Below are positions 1 through 8,175 of a stretch of 14,868 bases of DNA, piece after piece. A model generated the notes under the pieces. That model had not been told where the DNA came from. It made no database searches and saw only the letters and a program-made list of their open reading frames with translations. The position numbers and the translations under genes are program-made. The stretch is from Deltaproteobacteria bacterium (GTDB lineage Bacteria > Desulfobacterota > Desulfobacteria > Desulfobacterales > JAFDCJ01), in assembly GCA_024277475.1 (NCBI GenBank), contig JAJRVC010000221.1:1-14868 (forward strand). Direction: 5' to 3'. The stretch's first letter is position 1. Each line of letters opens with the position of its first letter.

Positions 1-19
1 CCAATTCAGAAATGAGCAA

Positions 20-117
20 TTTTTTCTCTGAGCAAGGCCGCACAAGGGTTTACGTTGAGACGTACTTTTCGTACTTCGCAGACGTAAACCCGCGGAGAAC
101 GCCGCTCAGAGAAAAAA
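20..117. repeat. Large palindromic (cruciform/hairpin) intergenic element
   Basis: The outer arms TTTTTTCTCTGAGC (20-33) and GCTCAGAGAAAAAA (104-117) are perfect 14-bp inverted repeats. Inside them GGGTTTACGT (46-55) pairs perfectly with ACGTAAACCC (82-91), and the central loop has two GTAC boxes (62-65, 71-74). The whole could fold into one hairpin of about 98 nt. It sits about 140 bp upstream of the aconitase start. I recognise the style as a dispersed REP-like palindrome of Desulfobacterota intergenic DNA, but only one copy is in the window, so the family assignment is inference. The left arm ends in a run of T and the right arm in a run of A, so it might also act as a terminator of a leftward transcript or of whatever gene lies upstream. 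Confidence 0.75.
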
Positions 118-247
118 GGGCCATTTATGGATGGAAACTAAATAACAGCCGCGGAGACATTAAACCCGGTAGATTTTGCATCGTCCTTAAAGTGACTAGA
201 GTAATCCGTTCAATCTGCGAAATCTGTGGATTAAGCCGCGAATTTTA

Positions 248-253
248 AGGAGT
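248..253 (+). promoter_or_regulatory. Ribosome binding site of acnA
   Basis: AAGGAG lies 4 bases before the ATG at 258 and fixes the aconitase start. Just upstream (about 211-240) is an A/T-rich stretch, with AATCTGCGAAATCTGTGG inside it, that looks like common low-complexity intergenic repeat of this group. A TTGCAT at 176-181 could be a -35 box, but no convincing -10 follows it, so I do not call a promoter. Confidence 0.7.
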
Positions 254-257
254 CACC

Positions 258-3002
258 ATGAAAAATAGCGAATTCATCAGCCATATCAACATTCAGGGAA
301 ATGAATATCAAATATTCGATATCAGCATTCTTGAAAAAAAGGGAATGGCGGATGTAAGCAAATTGCCGTTTTCAATCAAAATTCTGGTTGAAAATCTTTT
401 GCGCAAACTGGACAACAGGATCGTCCGGGAAGAAGACCTCCTCAATATTGCCAAATGGAAAAAACATTACGATGCCCCCATTGAAATACCTTATCACCCC
501 GCCCGCGTATTGATGCAGGATTTTACCGGTGTGCCGGCAGTGGTGGACCTGGCAGCCATGCGTGATGCCGTTCGGGATCTTGGCGGAGATCCTGCAAAAA
601 TAAATCCGTTGGTACCGGTGGATTTGATCGTCGATCACTCCGTGCAGGTGGATCATTTCGGCGCTTCGGATGCCTTGACTAAAAATGTCGCCCGGGAATA
701 CGAACGGAATGCCGAACGCTACGAACTGCTCAAATGGGCCCAGAAAAACTTTGATAATTTTAGCGTTGTGCCGCCAAATTCCGGAATCTGTCACCAGATC
801 AACCTGGAATATCTGGCTAAGGCCATCATCACCGGAAAAAACGATGCCGGCGTCGTTGCTTATCCGGACACGTTGGTGGGCACAGATTCGCACACCACCA
901 TGATAAACGGTATCGGCGTCATGGGTTGGGGCGTCGGCGGCATCGAGGCTGAAGCGGTCATGCTGGGACAACCCTATTACATGTCAATTCCTGAAGTCAT
1001 TGGCGTAAAGATAGTGGGCGAGCTGCAAGACGGTGTGACGGCTACGGATCTGGTACTGACCATCACCGAAATGCTCAGGAAACAGGGGGTGGTCGAAAAA
1101 TTTGTTGAATACTTTGGGCCCGGCATGAAAAGGCTGACCGTTACCGACCGGGCCACAATCGCCAACATGACACCGGAATACGGAGCTACCCTGGGATTTT
1201 TCCCGGTGGATGAAAAAACCATCGATTATCTGGTGATGACAAACCGGGCACAGCAGGCAGAAATTGTAGAGCACTGCGCCAGGGCCCTGGGGCTTTTTTA
1301 TTCCGGCAGCGAAACGATTGAATACACCCACGTACTTGAAGTGGACCTGGCGCAAATTTCCCCATCTGTCGCCGGACCCGCCAGACCCCAGGACAGAATC
1401 AGCCTGTCTGATCTTAAAAACAGCTTCGCCACAATACTCGGCTGTGAGTACGAGAGAGATACCGAACTAGCAAATATTTCCACCTATCACGACGAATCGG
1501 GCAGTCGCACGACCCGGCCGGAGGCCTGCACCCCTAAAAAGAAGGTTTGTGAAATTATCGTCAACGAACAGCAGGTAAAGATTTGCGACGGCAATATTGT
1601 TATCGCTGCCATCACTTCCTGTACGAATACATCAAACCCGTCTGTCCTGCTCGGTGCCGGGCTGGTCGCCCAAAAAGCGGTGGCAAAGGGCCTTCGGGTA
1701 CCGCCGTTTGTGAAAACATCTCTGGCGCCCGGCTCAAAGGTGGTGGTCGATTACCTCAAAGACGCCGATCTTCTTAAACCCCTAGAAAAACTTGGATTTT
1801 ACCTCGCTGGATTTGGCTGTACCACCTGTATCGGCAACAGCGGCCCCCTGCCTCCTGAAATTGATGACGCCATCGCTAACAATGATCTGACGGTTGCAGC
1901 CGTTCTTTCCGGAAACCGAAATTTTGAAGCCCGCATTCATCAAAGTATAAAAGCAAATTTTCTGGCTTCCCCCATGCTGGTGGTGGCTTTTGCACTTGCC
2001 GGCAGAATTGATATCGACTTAATAAACGAGCCGGTAGCCCTGGGCGCAAATGACGAACCGGTCTATCTCAAAGATATCTGGCCGAGCTCCAAAGAAATCA
2101 AAGATGTGGTTGATAAGCATGTGAAGCAGGATTTTTTCAAAACTGAATACGAAAAAATATTTGACGGCGACGAATTCTGGCAAAAACTCAAGGTCACCAA
2201 AAGCACAACTTTTCACTGGGATGAAGCATCCACCTATATAAAAAAACCGCCATATTTTGACGGGTTCAAGCTGCAATTGACCGAACCAGATAATATCAAG
2301 AATGCAAAAGCGCTGCTTCTCATGGGTGATTCAATCACAACCGACCACATATCACCTGCCGGTGCCATCCCGCAAAACTATCCTGCCGGGAAATACTTAA
2401 TGGATCAGAACGTCGCTCCCAAGGATTTTAATTCTTATGGTTCCAGAAGAGGCAACCATGAAGTCATGATGCGGGGCACTTTCGGCAATATTCGTATTAA
2501 AAACAAAATGATGGGGAAAAAAGAAGGCAGTTATACCCGCAAATACCCGGAAGGCAGCGAGAGGTTCATCTATGAGGCTGCCATGGAATACCAGGCGGAA
2601 ACGACACCGCTTGTTATTCTGGCTGGCAAAGAATACGGCTCGGGTTCTTCCAGGGATTGGGCTGCCAAGGGAACTAGCCTGCTTGGCATCCGGGCGGTCA
2701 TCACCGAGTCCTTTGAACGGATCCACCGCAGCAACCTCGTTGGTATGGGCGTTCTGCCGCTGGTGTTTAAACCGGGAAACAGCTGGGAGGGGCTCGGTCT
2801 GGACGGATCTGAAACATTTTCCATCAGCGGCATCGATGATATAAAACCTCGCAAAGTGTTACAGGTGAAAGCCGTCAAAGTAGACGGCCGTCAAATCAAT
2901 TTTGAAGTTATCGCCCGGCTGGACACCGAGGTGGATGTCGCTTATTTTGAAAACAACGGAATCCTGCCGTATGTTTTACGCAAGGTGATGGGAGAGAACT
3001 AA
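258..3002 (+). CDS. acnA: Aconitate hydratase, AcnA/IRP type
   Basis: Isomerises citrate to isocitrate via cis-aconitate in the TCA cycle; cytoplasmic [4Fe-4S] enzyme. The 914-residue product is slightly longer than E. coli AcnA (891). Cluster ligands are visible as C455 in AAITSCTNTSNPS and C521/C524 in GFGCTTCIGNSGPL. The N-terminal half carries VDHSVQVDHFG, the substrate-site stretch PPNSGICHQINLEYL and GTDSHTTMINGIGV. The C-terminal swivel domain shows GDSITTDHISPAGAIP and, near residues 795-830, GKEYGSGSSRDWAAKGTSLLG. These motifs define the AcnA/iron-regulatory-protein branch, not AcnB. The start is set by AAGGAG. The icd gene follows after 175 bp, so the two may be co-transcribed. No key residue is missing and no frameshift is seen. 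Confidence 0.97.
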   Translation: MKNSEFISHINIQGNEYQIFDISILEKKGMADVSKLPFSIKILVENLLRKLDNRIVREEDLLNIAKWKKHYDAPIEIPYHPARVLMQDFTGVPAVVDLAAMRDAVRDLGGDPAKINPLVPVDLIVDHSVQVDHFGASDALTKNVAREYERNAERYELLKWAQKNFDNFSVVPPNSGICHQINLEYLAKAIITGKNDAGVVAYPDTLVGTDSHTTMINGIGVMGWGVGGIEAEAVMLGQPYYMSIPEVIGVKIVGELQDGVTATDLVLTITEMLRKQGVVEKFVEYFGPGMKRLTVTDRATIANMTPEYGATLGFFPVDEKTIDYLVMTNRAQQAEIVEHCARALGLFYSGSETIEYTHVLEVDLAQISPSVAGPARPQDRISLSDLKNSFATILGCEYERDTELANISTYHDESGSRTTRPEACTPKKKVCEIIVNEQQVKICDGNIVIAAITSCTNTSNPSVLLGAGLVAQKAVAKGLRVPPFVKTSLAPGSKVVVDYLKDADLLKPLEKLGFYLAGFGCTTCIGNSGPLPPEIDDAIANNDLTVAAVLSGNRNFEARIHQSIKANFLASPMLVVAFALAGRIDIDLINEPVALGANDEPVYLKDIWPSSKEIKDVVDKHVKQDFFKTEYEKIFDGDEFWQKLKVTKSTTFHWDEASTYIKKPPYFDGFKLQLTEPDNIKNAKALLLMGDSITTDHISPAGAIPQNYPAGKYLMDQNVAPKDFNSYGSRRGNHEVMMRGTFGNIRIKNKMMGKKEGSYTRKYPEGSERFIYEAAMEYQAETTPLVILAGKEYGSGSSRDWAAKGTSLLGIRAVITESFERIHRSNLVGMGVLPLVFKPGNSWEGLGLDGSETFSISGIDDIKPRKVLQVKAVKVDGRQINFEVIARLDTEVDVAYFENNGILPYVLRKVMGEN

Positions 3003-3177
3003 GATACTGGTTACTGGTTGATCGTAGGGTCGGCCATCGTGCCAACCTTCATGGATCATTCACCGAGGCTCAAAGTGTTGGTCACCGTACCGGCCTCAAA
3101 AGGCAGCCGCGAACGTCGACGAGCTCAGCCGAGCGTGGATTGCCCTACAATCCTTTAGTGGTAGAAGGGAACACATC
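3003..3177. other. acnA-icd intergenic spacer with weak inverted repeat
   Basis: This spacer has no open gene. GTAGGG (3024-3029) and CCCTAC (3143-3148) form a six-base inverted repeat bounding about 125 bp, possibly a worn miniature element, but the arms do not extend further. The icd ribosome binding site AGAAGGGA (3163-3170) is 7 bases before the ATG. No T-run terminator is visible, so read-through from acnA into icd is possible. Confidence 0.35.
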
Positions 3178-4401
3178 ATGGCAAGCGAAGGACAAATTGT
3201 AAAAAGTAAAGACGGATCGCTAATGGTACCCGATCATCCCATCATTTCCTTTATCGAAGGTGATGGAATCGGACCGGACATATGGCGGGCGGCCCGTCTG
3301 GTACTGGATAGTGCCGTTCAAAAAGCATACGGCGGCCGGCGACGGATCACCTGGTTTGAAGTGCCGGCGGGGGAGAAAAGTTTTCAGGAAACGGGCACCT
3401 GGCTTCCTGAAGATACCCTGGATGCCATCGAAAAAAACGTGGTGGCAATTAAGGGACCGATGACCACCCCGGTGGGCAAGGGGATTCGAAGTCTCAATGT
3501 CGCCATTCGACAAAAACTGGACCTTTATGCTTGTGTACGGCCGGTTAAATACATTGATCAGGTGCCGAGTCCCATGAAACATCCGGAAAACATCGATATG
3601 GTGGTCTTCAGGGAAAACACGGAAGATGTCTATGCCGGTATCGAATATCAGGCCGGCAGCAGTCAGGCCGAAAAACTCAGGGCCTTTTTAAACGAACAGA
3701 TGGGCACATCTTTGCCGGCCGAAACCGGACTTGGCATCAAACCCATCAGCGCTAAAAACACCAAACGCCTGGTGGTCGCCGCCATTGCCTATGCCATCGA
3801 CAACAATCGTTCGACCGTTACGTTGATGCACAAGGGCAACATCATGAAATTTACCGAAGGTGCTTTTGCTAAATGGGGTTACGAAGTAGCCCGGGAAAAA
3901 TTCGGCAATCATACCCTCACTGAAAAAGAACTCTACAATGACTACCGGGGAAAGTTACCCGGGGGAAAAGTTTTAATCAAAGACCGCATCGCGGACATGC
4001 TGTTCCAGCAGGTCCTGCTGAGACCCGACGAATACGACGTGATTGCTACACCCAACCTGAACGGTGACTATCTTTCGGATGCACTGGCTGCCCAGGTGGG
4101 TGGTCTGGGAATGGCGCCGGGTGCAAATATCGGCGACCGCTGCGCTGTTTTTGAAGCCACCCACGGAACCGCACCCAAATATGCCGGCCTGGACAAAGTT
4201 AACCCGAGTTCCTTAATCCTGTCAGGGGCCATGATGCTCGACTATATGGATTGGCGGCAATCGTCCGATTTGATTCGACAGGCGCTTCAGGCCGCCATTA
4301 AATCAGGTACGGTAACCTACGACCTGGCCCGTCAGATCGAAGGTGCCAGGGAAGCAAAATGTTCGGAGTTTGCTCAGTGTATCGTGGAACATATGGATTA
4401 A
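3178..4401 (+). CDS. icd: Isocitrate dehydrogenase, NADP-dependent
   Basis: Oxidative decarboxylation of isocitrate to 2-oxoglutarate with NADP+, cytoplasmic, TCA cycle. The 407-residue product aligns by eye with E. coli Icd (416) at an offset of about -10. Substrate residues are S105, N107, R111, R121, R145, Y152 and K219; metal-binding aspartates are D273, D297 and D301. The NADP-specificity set K334, Y335, Y381 and R385 matches E. coli K344/Y345/Y391/R395, so NADP and not NAD is expected. S105 corresponds to the serine phosphorylated by AceK in E. coli, but no aceK is present here. It directly follows aconitase, fitting the pathway order. The start is supported by AGAAGGGA. Confidence 0.97.
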   Translation: MASEGQIVKSKDGSLMVPDHPIISFIEGDGIGPDIWRAARLVLDSAVQKAYGGRRRITWFEVPAGEKSFQETGTWLPEDTLDAIEKNVVAIKGPMTTPVGKGIRSLNVAIRQKLDLYACVRPVKYIDQVPSPMKHPENIDMVVFRENTEDVYAGIEYQAGSSQAEKLRAFLNEQMGTSLPAETGLGIKPISAKNTKRLVVAAIAYAIDNNRSTVTLMHKGNIMKFTEGAFAKWGYEVAREKFGNHTLTEKELYNDYRGKLPGGKVLIKDRIADMLFQQVLLRPDEYDVIATPNLNGDYLSDALAAQVGGLGMAPGANIGDRCAVFEATHGTAPKYAGLDKVNPSSLILSGAMMLDYMDWRQSSDLIRQALQAAIKSGTVTYDLARQIEGAREAKCSEFAQCIVEHMD

Positions 4402-4422
4402 AGTCGGGTTTCAACCCAGTCG

Positions 4423-4494
4423 CCGGTTGCCAAAGCGGCCAGTTTAATCAGAAAAAAAACTACATTTTTGTAATAAATGATGTTTCATAAGGTG
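4423..4494 (+). repeat. Dispersed repeat family A, copy 1
   Basis: Begins CCGGTTGCCAAAGCGGCC, continues AGTTTAATCAGAAAAAAA and ends TGTTTCATAAGGTG. It matches the copy at 6214-6282 over both ends with a variable middle. Related sequence is seen at 5978-6044 and, on the other strand, at 14722-14759. Function unknown. Confidence 0.6.
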
Positions 4495-4609
4495 TAAGGC
4501 TCGCACGCTAAAAACGACAAGAATTTATAAGAATCTAAACAAGGGACACTGACAAGCCGGGAAGAATTGCCACCCCCTCCCCGGTTTCTATTCCCCGGGA
4601 TTAAAGCAC

Positions 4610-4638
4610 TTGCTATAAAACGCCGGTATTCCTTAAAT
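4610..4638 (+). promoter_or_regulatory. Possible sigma-70-type promoter for the transporter operon
   Basis: TTGCTA (4610-4615) and TTAAAT (4633-4638) are separated by 17 bases and each match the -35/-10 consensus at four of six positions. The position, about 50 bases before the binding-protein start, is sensible. Such matches are common by chance in A/T-rich DNA, so this is a weak call. Confidence 0.25.
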
Positions 4639-4683
4639 ATTCAATCTTCAATCTGCATTATTCAATCGTTTGAAGGAGGACAA

Positions 4684-5925
4684 ATGAAAGGCGGGAAGCA
4701 AAACCAACGGCATGTATGTTGGCTGAAATTAATCGGTGTACTCATTGCCGTGGCAGTTTTGAATACAGCCCCTCAGGTAAAGGCCCTCACCTGGTCTGAG
4801 GTCCTGGAGCGCGCCCGCGGCCAAACGGTGGACTGGTTCATGTGGGGTGGCTTCCCCTCTACCAACGCCTATGTCAATGGCTATGTGGTCCCGCGTGTCA
4901 AGGAACTCTACGGTGTCAAGCTCCGTCAGGTGCCGATCAAAGACATTTCCGAGGTCGTCAGTAAAATATTGGTTGAAAAACAGGCCGGCAAAAATGAAGG
5001 TGGCGAGGTTGATTTAATGTGGATTAATGGTGAAAATTTTCGTACCTGCAAAAAAAACGACCTCCTTTACGGACCGTTTGCCGACCGGCTACCCAATCAG
5101 AAGCTGGTCGACTGGACCCGCCCATCGGTTCATAACGACTTTGGCGAACCCGTACAGGGGTTGGAATCTCCCTGGGGAAGTGCCCAGGTGGTAATGATCT
5201 ATGATTCCAGACGCATCCCCCATCCACCGGAAACCATGGCAGACCTGCTGGACTGGATTCGCAAACACCCCGGTCGCTTTGCTTATCCGGCCCCCCCCGA
5301 CTTTACCGGTTCGGTGTTTGTTCGCCATATCTTCTACCATGTGTCCGGTGGTGCCGCCTCCTGGCAGGGTGAATTTGATGAAAAACGCTTTGATGAAGCT
5401 GCTAATAAAACCTACACGCTCCTAAAAAACATCGCCCCAAGTTTATGGCGTCAGGGTATGACCTATCCGGAAAATCCCACCAGGCTGGCTCACCTGCTGG
5501 CCGACGGCGAAGTCGATTTTGCCATCAGCTATCACCCGGCCGAAGCTTCCAAAATGATTTATGACGGTCTTTATCCCGATACGGTGCGAACATTTGTGTT
5601 TAAAGAAGGGACCATCAGCAACATCCATTTTGTGGCCATCCCCTTTAACGCCGCTGCCAAAGAAGGCGCCATGGTGGTGGCCGATTTCCTGATCTCACCC
5701 GAAGCTCAGCTGAAAAAAGCGGATCCTGAGATTTGGGGTGATTTTCCGGCCATCGATATCCAGCGTCTGGATAAAACCTGGCAGGAAAAATTTGATAATC
5801 TTCCCCGCGGAATTGCGACCTTGTCTAATGGGGAATTGCAGACTCATCAACTCCCGGAACCGCCATCGGAGATTCTTATCCGACTGGAAAAAGGCTGGGA
5901 CAAACACGTACTTAAAGGGAGATAA
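4684..5925 (+). CDS. ynjB: ABC transporter solute-binding protein, YnjB-like
   Basis: Periplasmic substrate-binding component of an importer. I place the start at the ATG at 4684, preceded by the strong AAGGAGGA at 4673-4680; upstream in-frame codons to 4567 are rejected. The 413-residue product has a Sec signal peptide: basic N-terminus, hydrophobic core about 12-27, likely cleavage after VKA at 34. The stretches EVDLMWINGENFRTCKKNDLLYG in part (about 107-131) and ESPWGSAQVVMIYD (161-174) are, from memory, typical of the E. coli YnjB family. No lipobox cysteine is present, so it should be soluble in the periplasm. Two permeases and an ATPase follow, after an unusually long 520-bp gap. The natural substrate of YnjB proteins is not established; the related thiamine/spermidine/iron binding proteins share the fold. 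Confidence 0.8.
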   Translation: MKGGKQNQRHVCWLKLIGVLIAVAVLNTAPQVKALTWSEVLERARGQTVDWFMWGGFPSTNAYVNGYVVPRVKELYGVKLRQVPIKDISEVVSKILVEKQAGKNEGGEVDLMWINGENFRTCKKNDLLYGPFADRLPNQKLVDWTRPSVHNDFGEPVQGLESPWGSAQVVMIYDSRRIPHPPETMADLLDWIRKHPGRFAYPAPPDFTGSVFVRHIFYHVSGGAASWQGEFDEKRFDEAANKTYTLLKNIAPSLWRQGMTYPENPTRLAHLLADGEVDFAISYHPAEASKMIYDGLYPDTVRTFVFKEGTISNIHFVAIPFNAAAKEGAMVVADFLISPEAQLKKADPEIWGDFPAIDIQRLDKTWQEKFDNLPRGIATLSNGELQTHQLPEPPSEILIRLEKGWDKHVLKGR

Positions 5926-5977
5926 CCGTTCACAGGTTAGGGTTAAGGGTTTATATGGGTGTGACCGCACTTGATTA

Positions 5978-6044
5978 TATGTAGTTTCATATGAGCGCCG
6001 CCGCTGGCCTGAAAAACGGCTGGTCAAATCGAAAAAAAACTAAT
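5978..6044 (+). repeat. Dispersed repeat family A, copy 2 (diverged)
   Basis: Contains TGTAGTTTCATATGAG (from about 5980) followed by GCTGGCC and CGGCTGGTCAAATCGAAAAAAAA, resembling the blocks of copies 1 and 3 in a different order or heavily decayed. Assignment to the family is tentative. Confidence 0.4.
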
Positions 6045-6172
6045 GAACACCGAACATCGAACGTCCAACATCGAACGTCGAATGAATGTATTCTGTCTAT
6101 TTTAAAAAAGATTTAGCGACCTGTCGGGTCGTAGCCGAAGGCGAAGCCTGAAGCGTTTCCATCCTTCGAAAT
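6045..6172 (+). repeat. Dispersed repeat family B, copy 1, with heptamer array
   Basis: Starts with tandem 7-bp units (ACACCGA, ACATCGA, ACGTCCA, ACATCGA, ACGTCGA), then GAATGAATGTATTCTGTC and a T/A tract to GATTTAGCGA (6080-6119), then after about 31 extra bases AGCGTTTCCATCCTTCG. The 40-bp core is found almost unchanged, inverted, at 11892-11970, where the 31 bases are absent. This shows either an insertion in this copy or a deletion in the other. Confidence 0.8.
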
Positions 6173-6200
6173 TCGACATTCAATATTCGATATTCTGCGG
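6166..6200 (+). repeat. Degenerate heptamer run
   Basis: Units such as ACATTCA, ATATTCG and ATATTCT recur at a 7-base spacing directly after repeat B copy 1. They resemble the ACRTCGA heptamers at 6045 and 14807 with A/T substitutions. Confidence 0.45.
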
Positions 6201-6213
6201 TTCGCTGTTCAAT

Positions 6214-6282
6214 CCGGCTGCCAAAGCGGTCAGTTTAGTAATCGAAAAAAACCGTGCCATTTTGGCGTAGTTTCACAAGAGG
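6214..6282 (+). repeat. Dispersed repeat family A, copy 3
   Basis: CCGGCTGCCAAAGCGGTC, then AGTTTAGTAATCGAAAAAAA, a variable stretch, and GTAGTTTCACAAGAGG. The left end matches copy 1 at 16 of 18 bases, and the right end matches the inverted copy near 14722-14736. Confidence 0.65.
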
Positions 6283-6404
6283 TATCAGGATTCAACTCCC
6301 AGGCGCTTCCATTCTGACACCTGAAACCTGAAACCTTTTGAAAGTCGGAATAAAAATGTGATCAAAATTTAAGCCCAAATGCAGTCCAGGGACGCGAATG
6401 CAGC

Positions 6405-6452
6405 CTGGAACCCTTGAACCTTTGAACCCTTGAACCCTGGAACCCATGAACG
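6405..6452 (+). repeat. Octamer tandem repeat running into the permease start
   Basis: Six consecutive 8-bp units: CTGGAACC, CTTGAACC, TTTGAACC, CTTGAACC, CTGGAACC, CATGAACG. The ATG chosen for the first permease (6446-6448) lies inside the last unit. The array leaves no proper Shine-Dalgarno in front of that ATG. Confidence 0.8.
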
Positions 6453-7381
6453 CCGGCGTGAATACTTACACCAAAAACTTATCGGCAGATACGGACGCTC
6501 GCACACGCGAAAGCCCCGGCTTTCGGGCAACAGGCTTGTTGGTTGCGCCTGCGCTATTGATCGTCGTGGTTCTTTTCGGCGGAGGGCTTGTGCTGGGTTT
6601 GATTCAAAGCCTGACGCATTTGGCGGTTGCCGGTCCAAACACGTTGACCTTTGAACATTTTACAAACGTGCTTTCTGATCCCGACTTTTTGCAGAGCCTG
6701 ATGTTGACCTTGTATGTATCGGCGACATCAACCGCCATCGCCGCTGCCCTCAGCATTATTTTGGCACTGGTTCTGGTCTCCCTTCCGCAAAAATATCGTC
6801 TCGTTCATTTTATTTTCCAGATTCCATTGACGGTGCCGCATCTGGTAATTGCAGTAGCCGTAGTATTTATGCTGTCACCAACAGGTTTTTTTTCCCGGTT
6901 GGCCATCAAGTTCGGACTGATCGATTCATCCGCTGCCTTTCCATTGCTGATCAACGATCGCTGGGGTGTCGGTATCATACTGGCTTATGTCTGGAAAGAA
7001 ATTCCATTTATCACCCTGATGGTTCTTACGGTGCTTCGCCACACGGGAGTTGAATTGCTGGAGGTGGGCCGGACACTGAAAGCGGGCCCCTGGCAGAGAT
7101 TTCGCTATATTACCCTGCCGACCCTATCACCCAGCCTGGGCGCCGCCTGTTTGATCGTCTTTGCCTACACCTTCGGTGCCTTTGAGATACCCTTTCTTTT
7201 AGGGCAAACCTATCCCATGATGCTGCCGGTGTGGGCGTATAAAAGCTACAGTGATGTCGATCTTCTGGCCAGGCCGGAAGGTATTGCCATCGGGATCATT
7301 ATTGCCGCAATTATCATCGTTGCCATCATGCTTTCCCAGACCTGCATCCAGGCTGCCCGGCGCCGAGGGGCGATCCTGTGA
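6446..7381 (+). CDS. ABC transporter permease, first of pair (YnjC N-half-like)
   Basis: Inner-membrane subunit of the importer. The 311-residue product has about six membrane segments (roughly 28-54, 85-112, 118-142, 174-198, 232-254, 278-298) and the cytoplasmic EAA loop at 203-225 (ELLEVGRTLKAGPW...RYITLP) that contacts the ATPase. E. coli YnjC is one fused double permease; here the halves are separate genes. The start is uncertain: the ATG lies in an octamer repeat and has no good ribosome binding site, the first 25 residues are polar, and a GTG at 6458 or a later codon before the first membrane segment could be the true start. The stop overlaps the next gene's start (TGATG), indicating translational coupling. 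Confidence 0.85.
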   Translation: MNAGVNTYTKNLSADTDARTRESPGFRATGLLVAPALLIVVVLFGGGLVLGLIQSLTHLAVAGPNTLTFEHFTNVLSDPDFLQSLMLTLYVSATSTAIAAALSIILALVLVSLPQKYRLVHFIFQIPLTVPHLVIAVAVVFMLSPTGFFSRLAIKFGLIDSSAAFPLLINDRWGVGIILAYVWKEIPFITLMVLTVLRHTGVELLEVGRTLKAGPWQRFRYITLPTLSPSLGAACLIVFAYTFGAFEIPFLLGQTYPMMLPVWAYKSYSDVDLLARPEGIAIGIIIAAIIIVAIMLSQTCIQAARRRGAIL

Positions 7382-8175
7382 TGAAATCATTAAAGCGAAA
7401 TATCCTCTCCACAGCGGTGATTGCGACGATTGCACTGCCGTTTGCAGTTCTGATGGTGTGGTCATTTTCCAACCGCTGGTTTTACCCGGAATTGTGGCCC
7501 CGGCAGTGGGGTTTTAGAGCCTGGGATTATGTGTCCGGCACAGCCGGCTTTCAGATTATTACCGCACTGATCCAGAGCATGCTGGTTGCCCTGGTAACCG
7601 CCCTTCTATCAGTGACGATCGGCATACCTGCAGGCAGAGCCCTGGGATTATATGACTTTAAGGGTAAAGATCTGATATCGGTCATACTAACTCTGCCGGT
7701 GGTCGTTCCCCCTCTAAGCGTGGCCATGGGTTTACATCTCTGGTTCATCAAGATGGGGTTGGCCTCAACGTTTTTGGGGGTGGTTCTGGTACACTTGACA
7801 TTTTGTCTGCCCTATTCGGTTTTCGTACTGTGGGGTGTCTTTTCAAATTACAACCCGGACTACGAGGAGCAGGCGCGCTCACTGGGTGCATCCTCCTGGA
7901 AGGTTATCTCCCGGGTAATGCTGCCGCTGACCTTTCCTGGTATCATAGTGGCCGGTTTATTCTCATTTCTGCTGTCGTGGAGTCAGTATCTGAGCACCCT
8001 GATTATCGGCGGCGGCAAGGTGACAACCCTGCCCATTTTGCTGTTTGCCCTCATGGGCAGCGGCGACCGGCCGGTGGCCGCTGCGGTGAGCATCGTTTTC
8101 GTAGTGCCGGCGTTTCTTGCGCTGTTATTCAGTGCCAGGTATCTGGGTGGCAAAAGCATTGCAGGGGTACGATAA
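7381..8175 (+). CDS. ABC transporter permease, second of pair (YnjC C-half-like)
   Basis: Second membrane subunit of the importer, 264 residues from the ATG at 7381. A GTG at 7378 is equally possible and has slightly better spacing from the GAGGGG at 7365-7370. About six hydrophobic segments (8-29, 59-83, 98-122, 131-153, 184-206, 232-252) surround the EAA loop at 162-182 (EEQARSLGASSWKVISRVMLP). It overlaps the first permease by one base and the ATPase start by one base (TAATG), so three proteins are translated in tight coupling. The C-terminal stretch LLSWSQYLSTLIIGGG resembles the corresponding part of YnjC from memory. Substrate specificity cannot be judged from it. Confidence 0.9.
   Translation: MKSLKRNILSTAVIATIALPFAVLMVWSFSNRWFYPELWPRQWGFRAWDYVSGTAGFQIITALIQSMLVALVTALLSVTIGIPAGRALGLYDFKGKDLISVILTLPVVVPPLSVAMGLHLWFIKMGLASTFLGVVLVHLTFCLPYSVFVLWGVFSNYNPDYEEQARSLGASSWKVISRVMLPLTFPGIIVAGLFSFLLSWSQYLSTLIIGGGKVTTLPILLFALMGSGDRPVAAAVSIVFVVPAFLALLFSARYLGGKSIAGVR

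Larger units (their letters stand above)
4402..4683. other. icd-transporter intergenic region with repeats and leader
   Basis: No gene in these 282 bp. From left to right: a small hairpin GGGTTTCAACCC just after icd without a T-run, one copy of the CCGG..CCAAAGCGG repeat family (4423-4494), then unassigned A/T-rich DNA, a possible promoter (4610-4638), a degenerate heptamer run with TTCAAT units (4635-4668), and the ribosome binding site of the binding-protein gene. An open frame can be extended upstream to 4567, but it begins without a Shine-Dalgarno and encodes proline/basic residues unlike a signal peptide. Confidence 0.5.
5926..6445. other. 520-bp repeat-filled gap inside the transporter gene set
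   Basis: No credible gene on either strand. It holds, in order, repeat family A copy 2 (5978-6044), a heptamer array and repeat family B copy 1 (6045-6172), a second heptamer stretch (6166-6200), family A copy 3 (6214-6282), a short ACCTGAA run (6318-6338), and the octamer array (6405-6452) that reaches the first permease codon. No clear terminator or promoter is visible. The gap looks like an accumulation point for dispersed repeats between functionally linked genes. Confidence 0.7.

Noticed and set aside
12..248. 78-codon open frame at the left end
   Set aside because: It is built across the palindromic element, has no ribosome binding site and no recognisable protein features.
372..2878. 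Several minus-strand and out-of-frame open frames within acnA
   Set aside because: All lie within the well-supported aconitase gene and show no family motifs or binding sites; they are coding-strand shadows.
3024..3148. GTAGGG/CCCTAC bounded miniature transposon between acnA and icd
   Set aside because: Arms are only six bases and do not extend; no target duplication seen, so kept only as a weak note in the spacer.
5930..5965. Telomere-like GGTTAGGGTTAAGGGTTTA after the binding-protein gene
   Set aside because: Only about two irregular units in a bacterial intergenic gap; chance or low-complexity repeat is the simpler explanation.
7803..8174. Upstream extension of the ATPase reading frame
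   Set aside because: It overlaps the second permease in another frame; the ATPase family start MGNLILENLTIRYG is at 8175 with a TAATG overlap.
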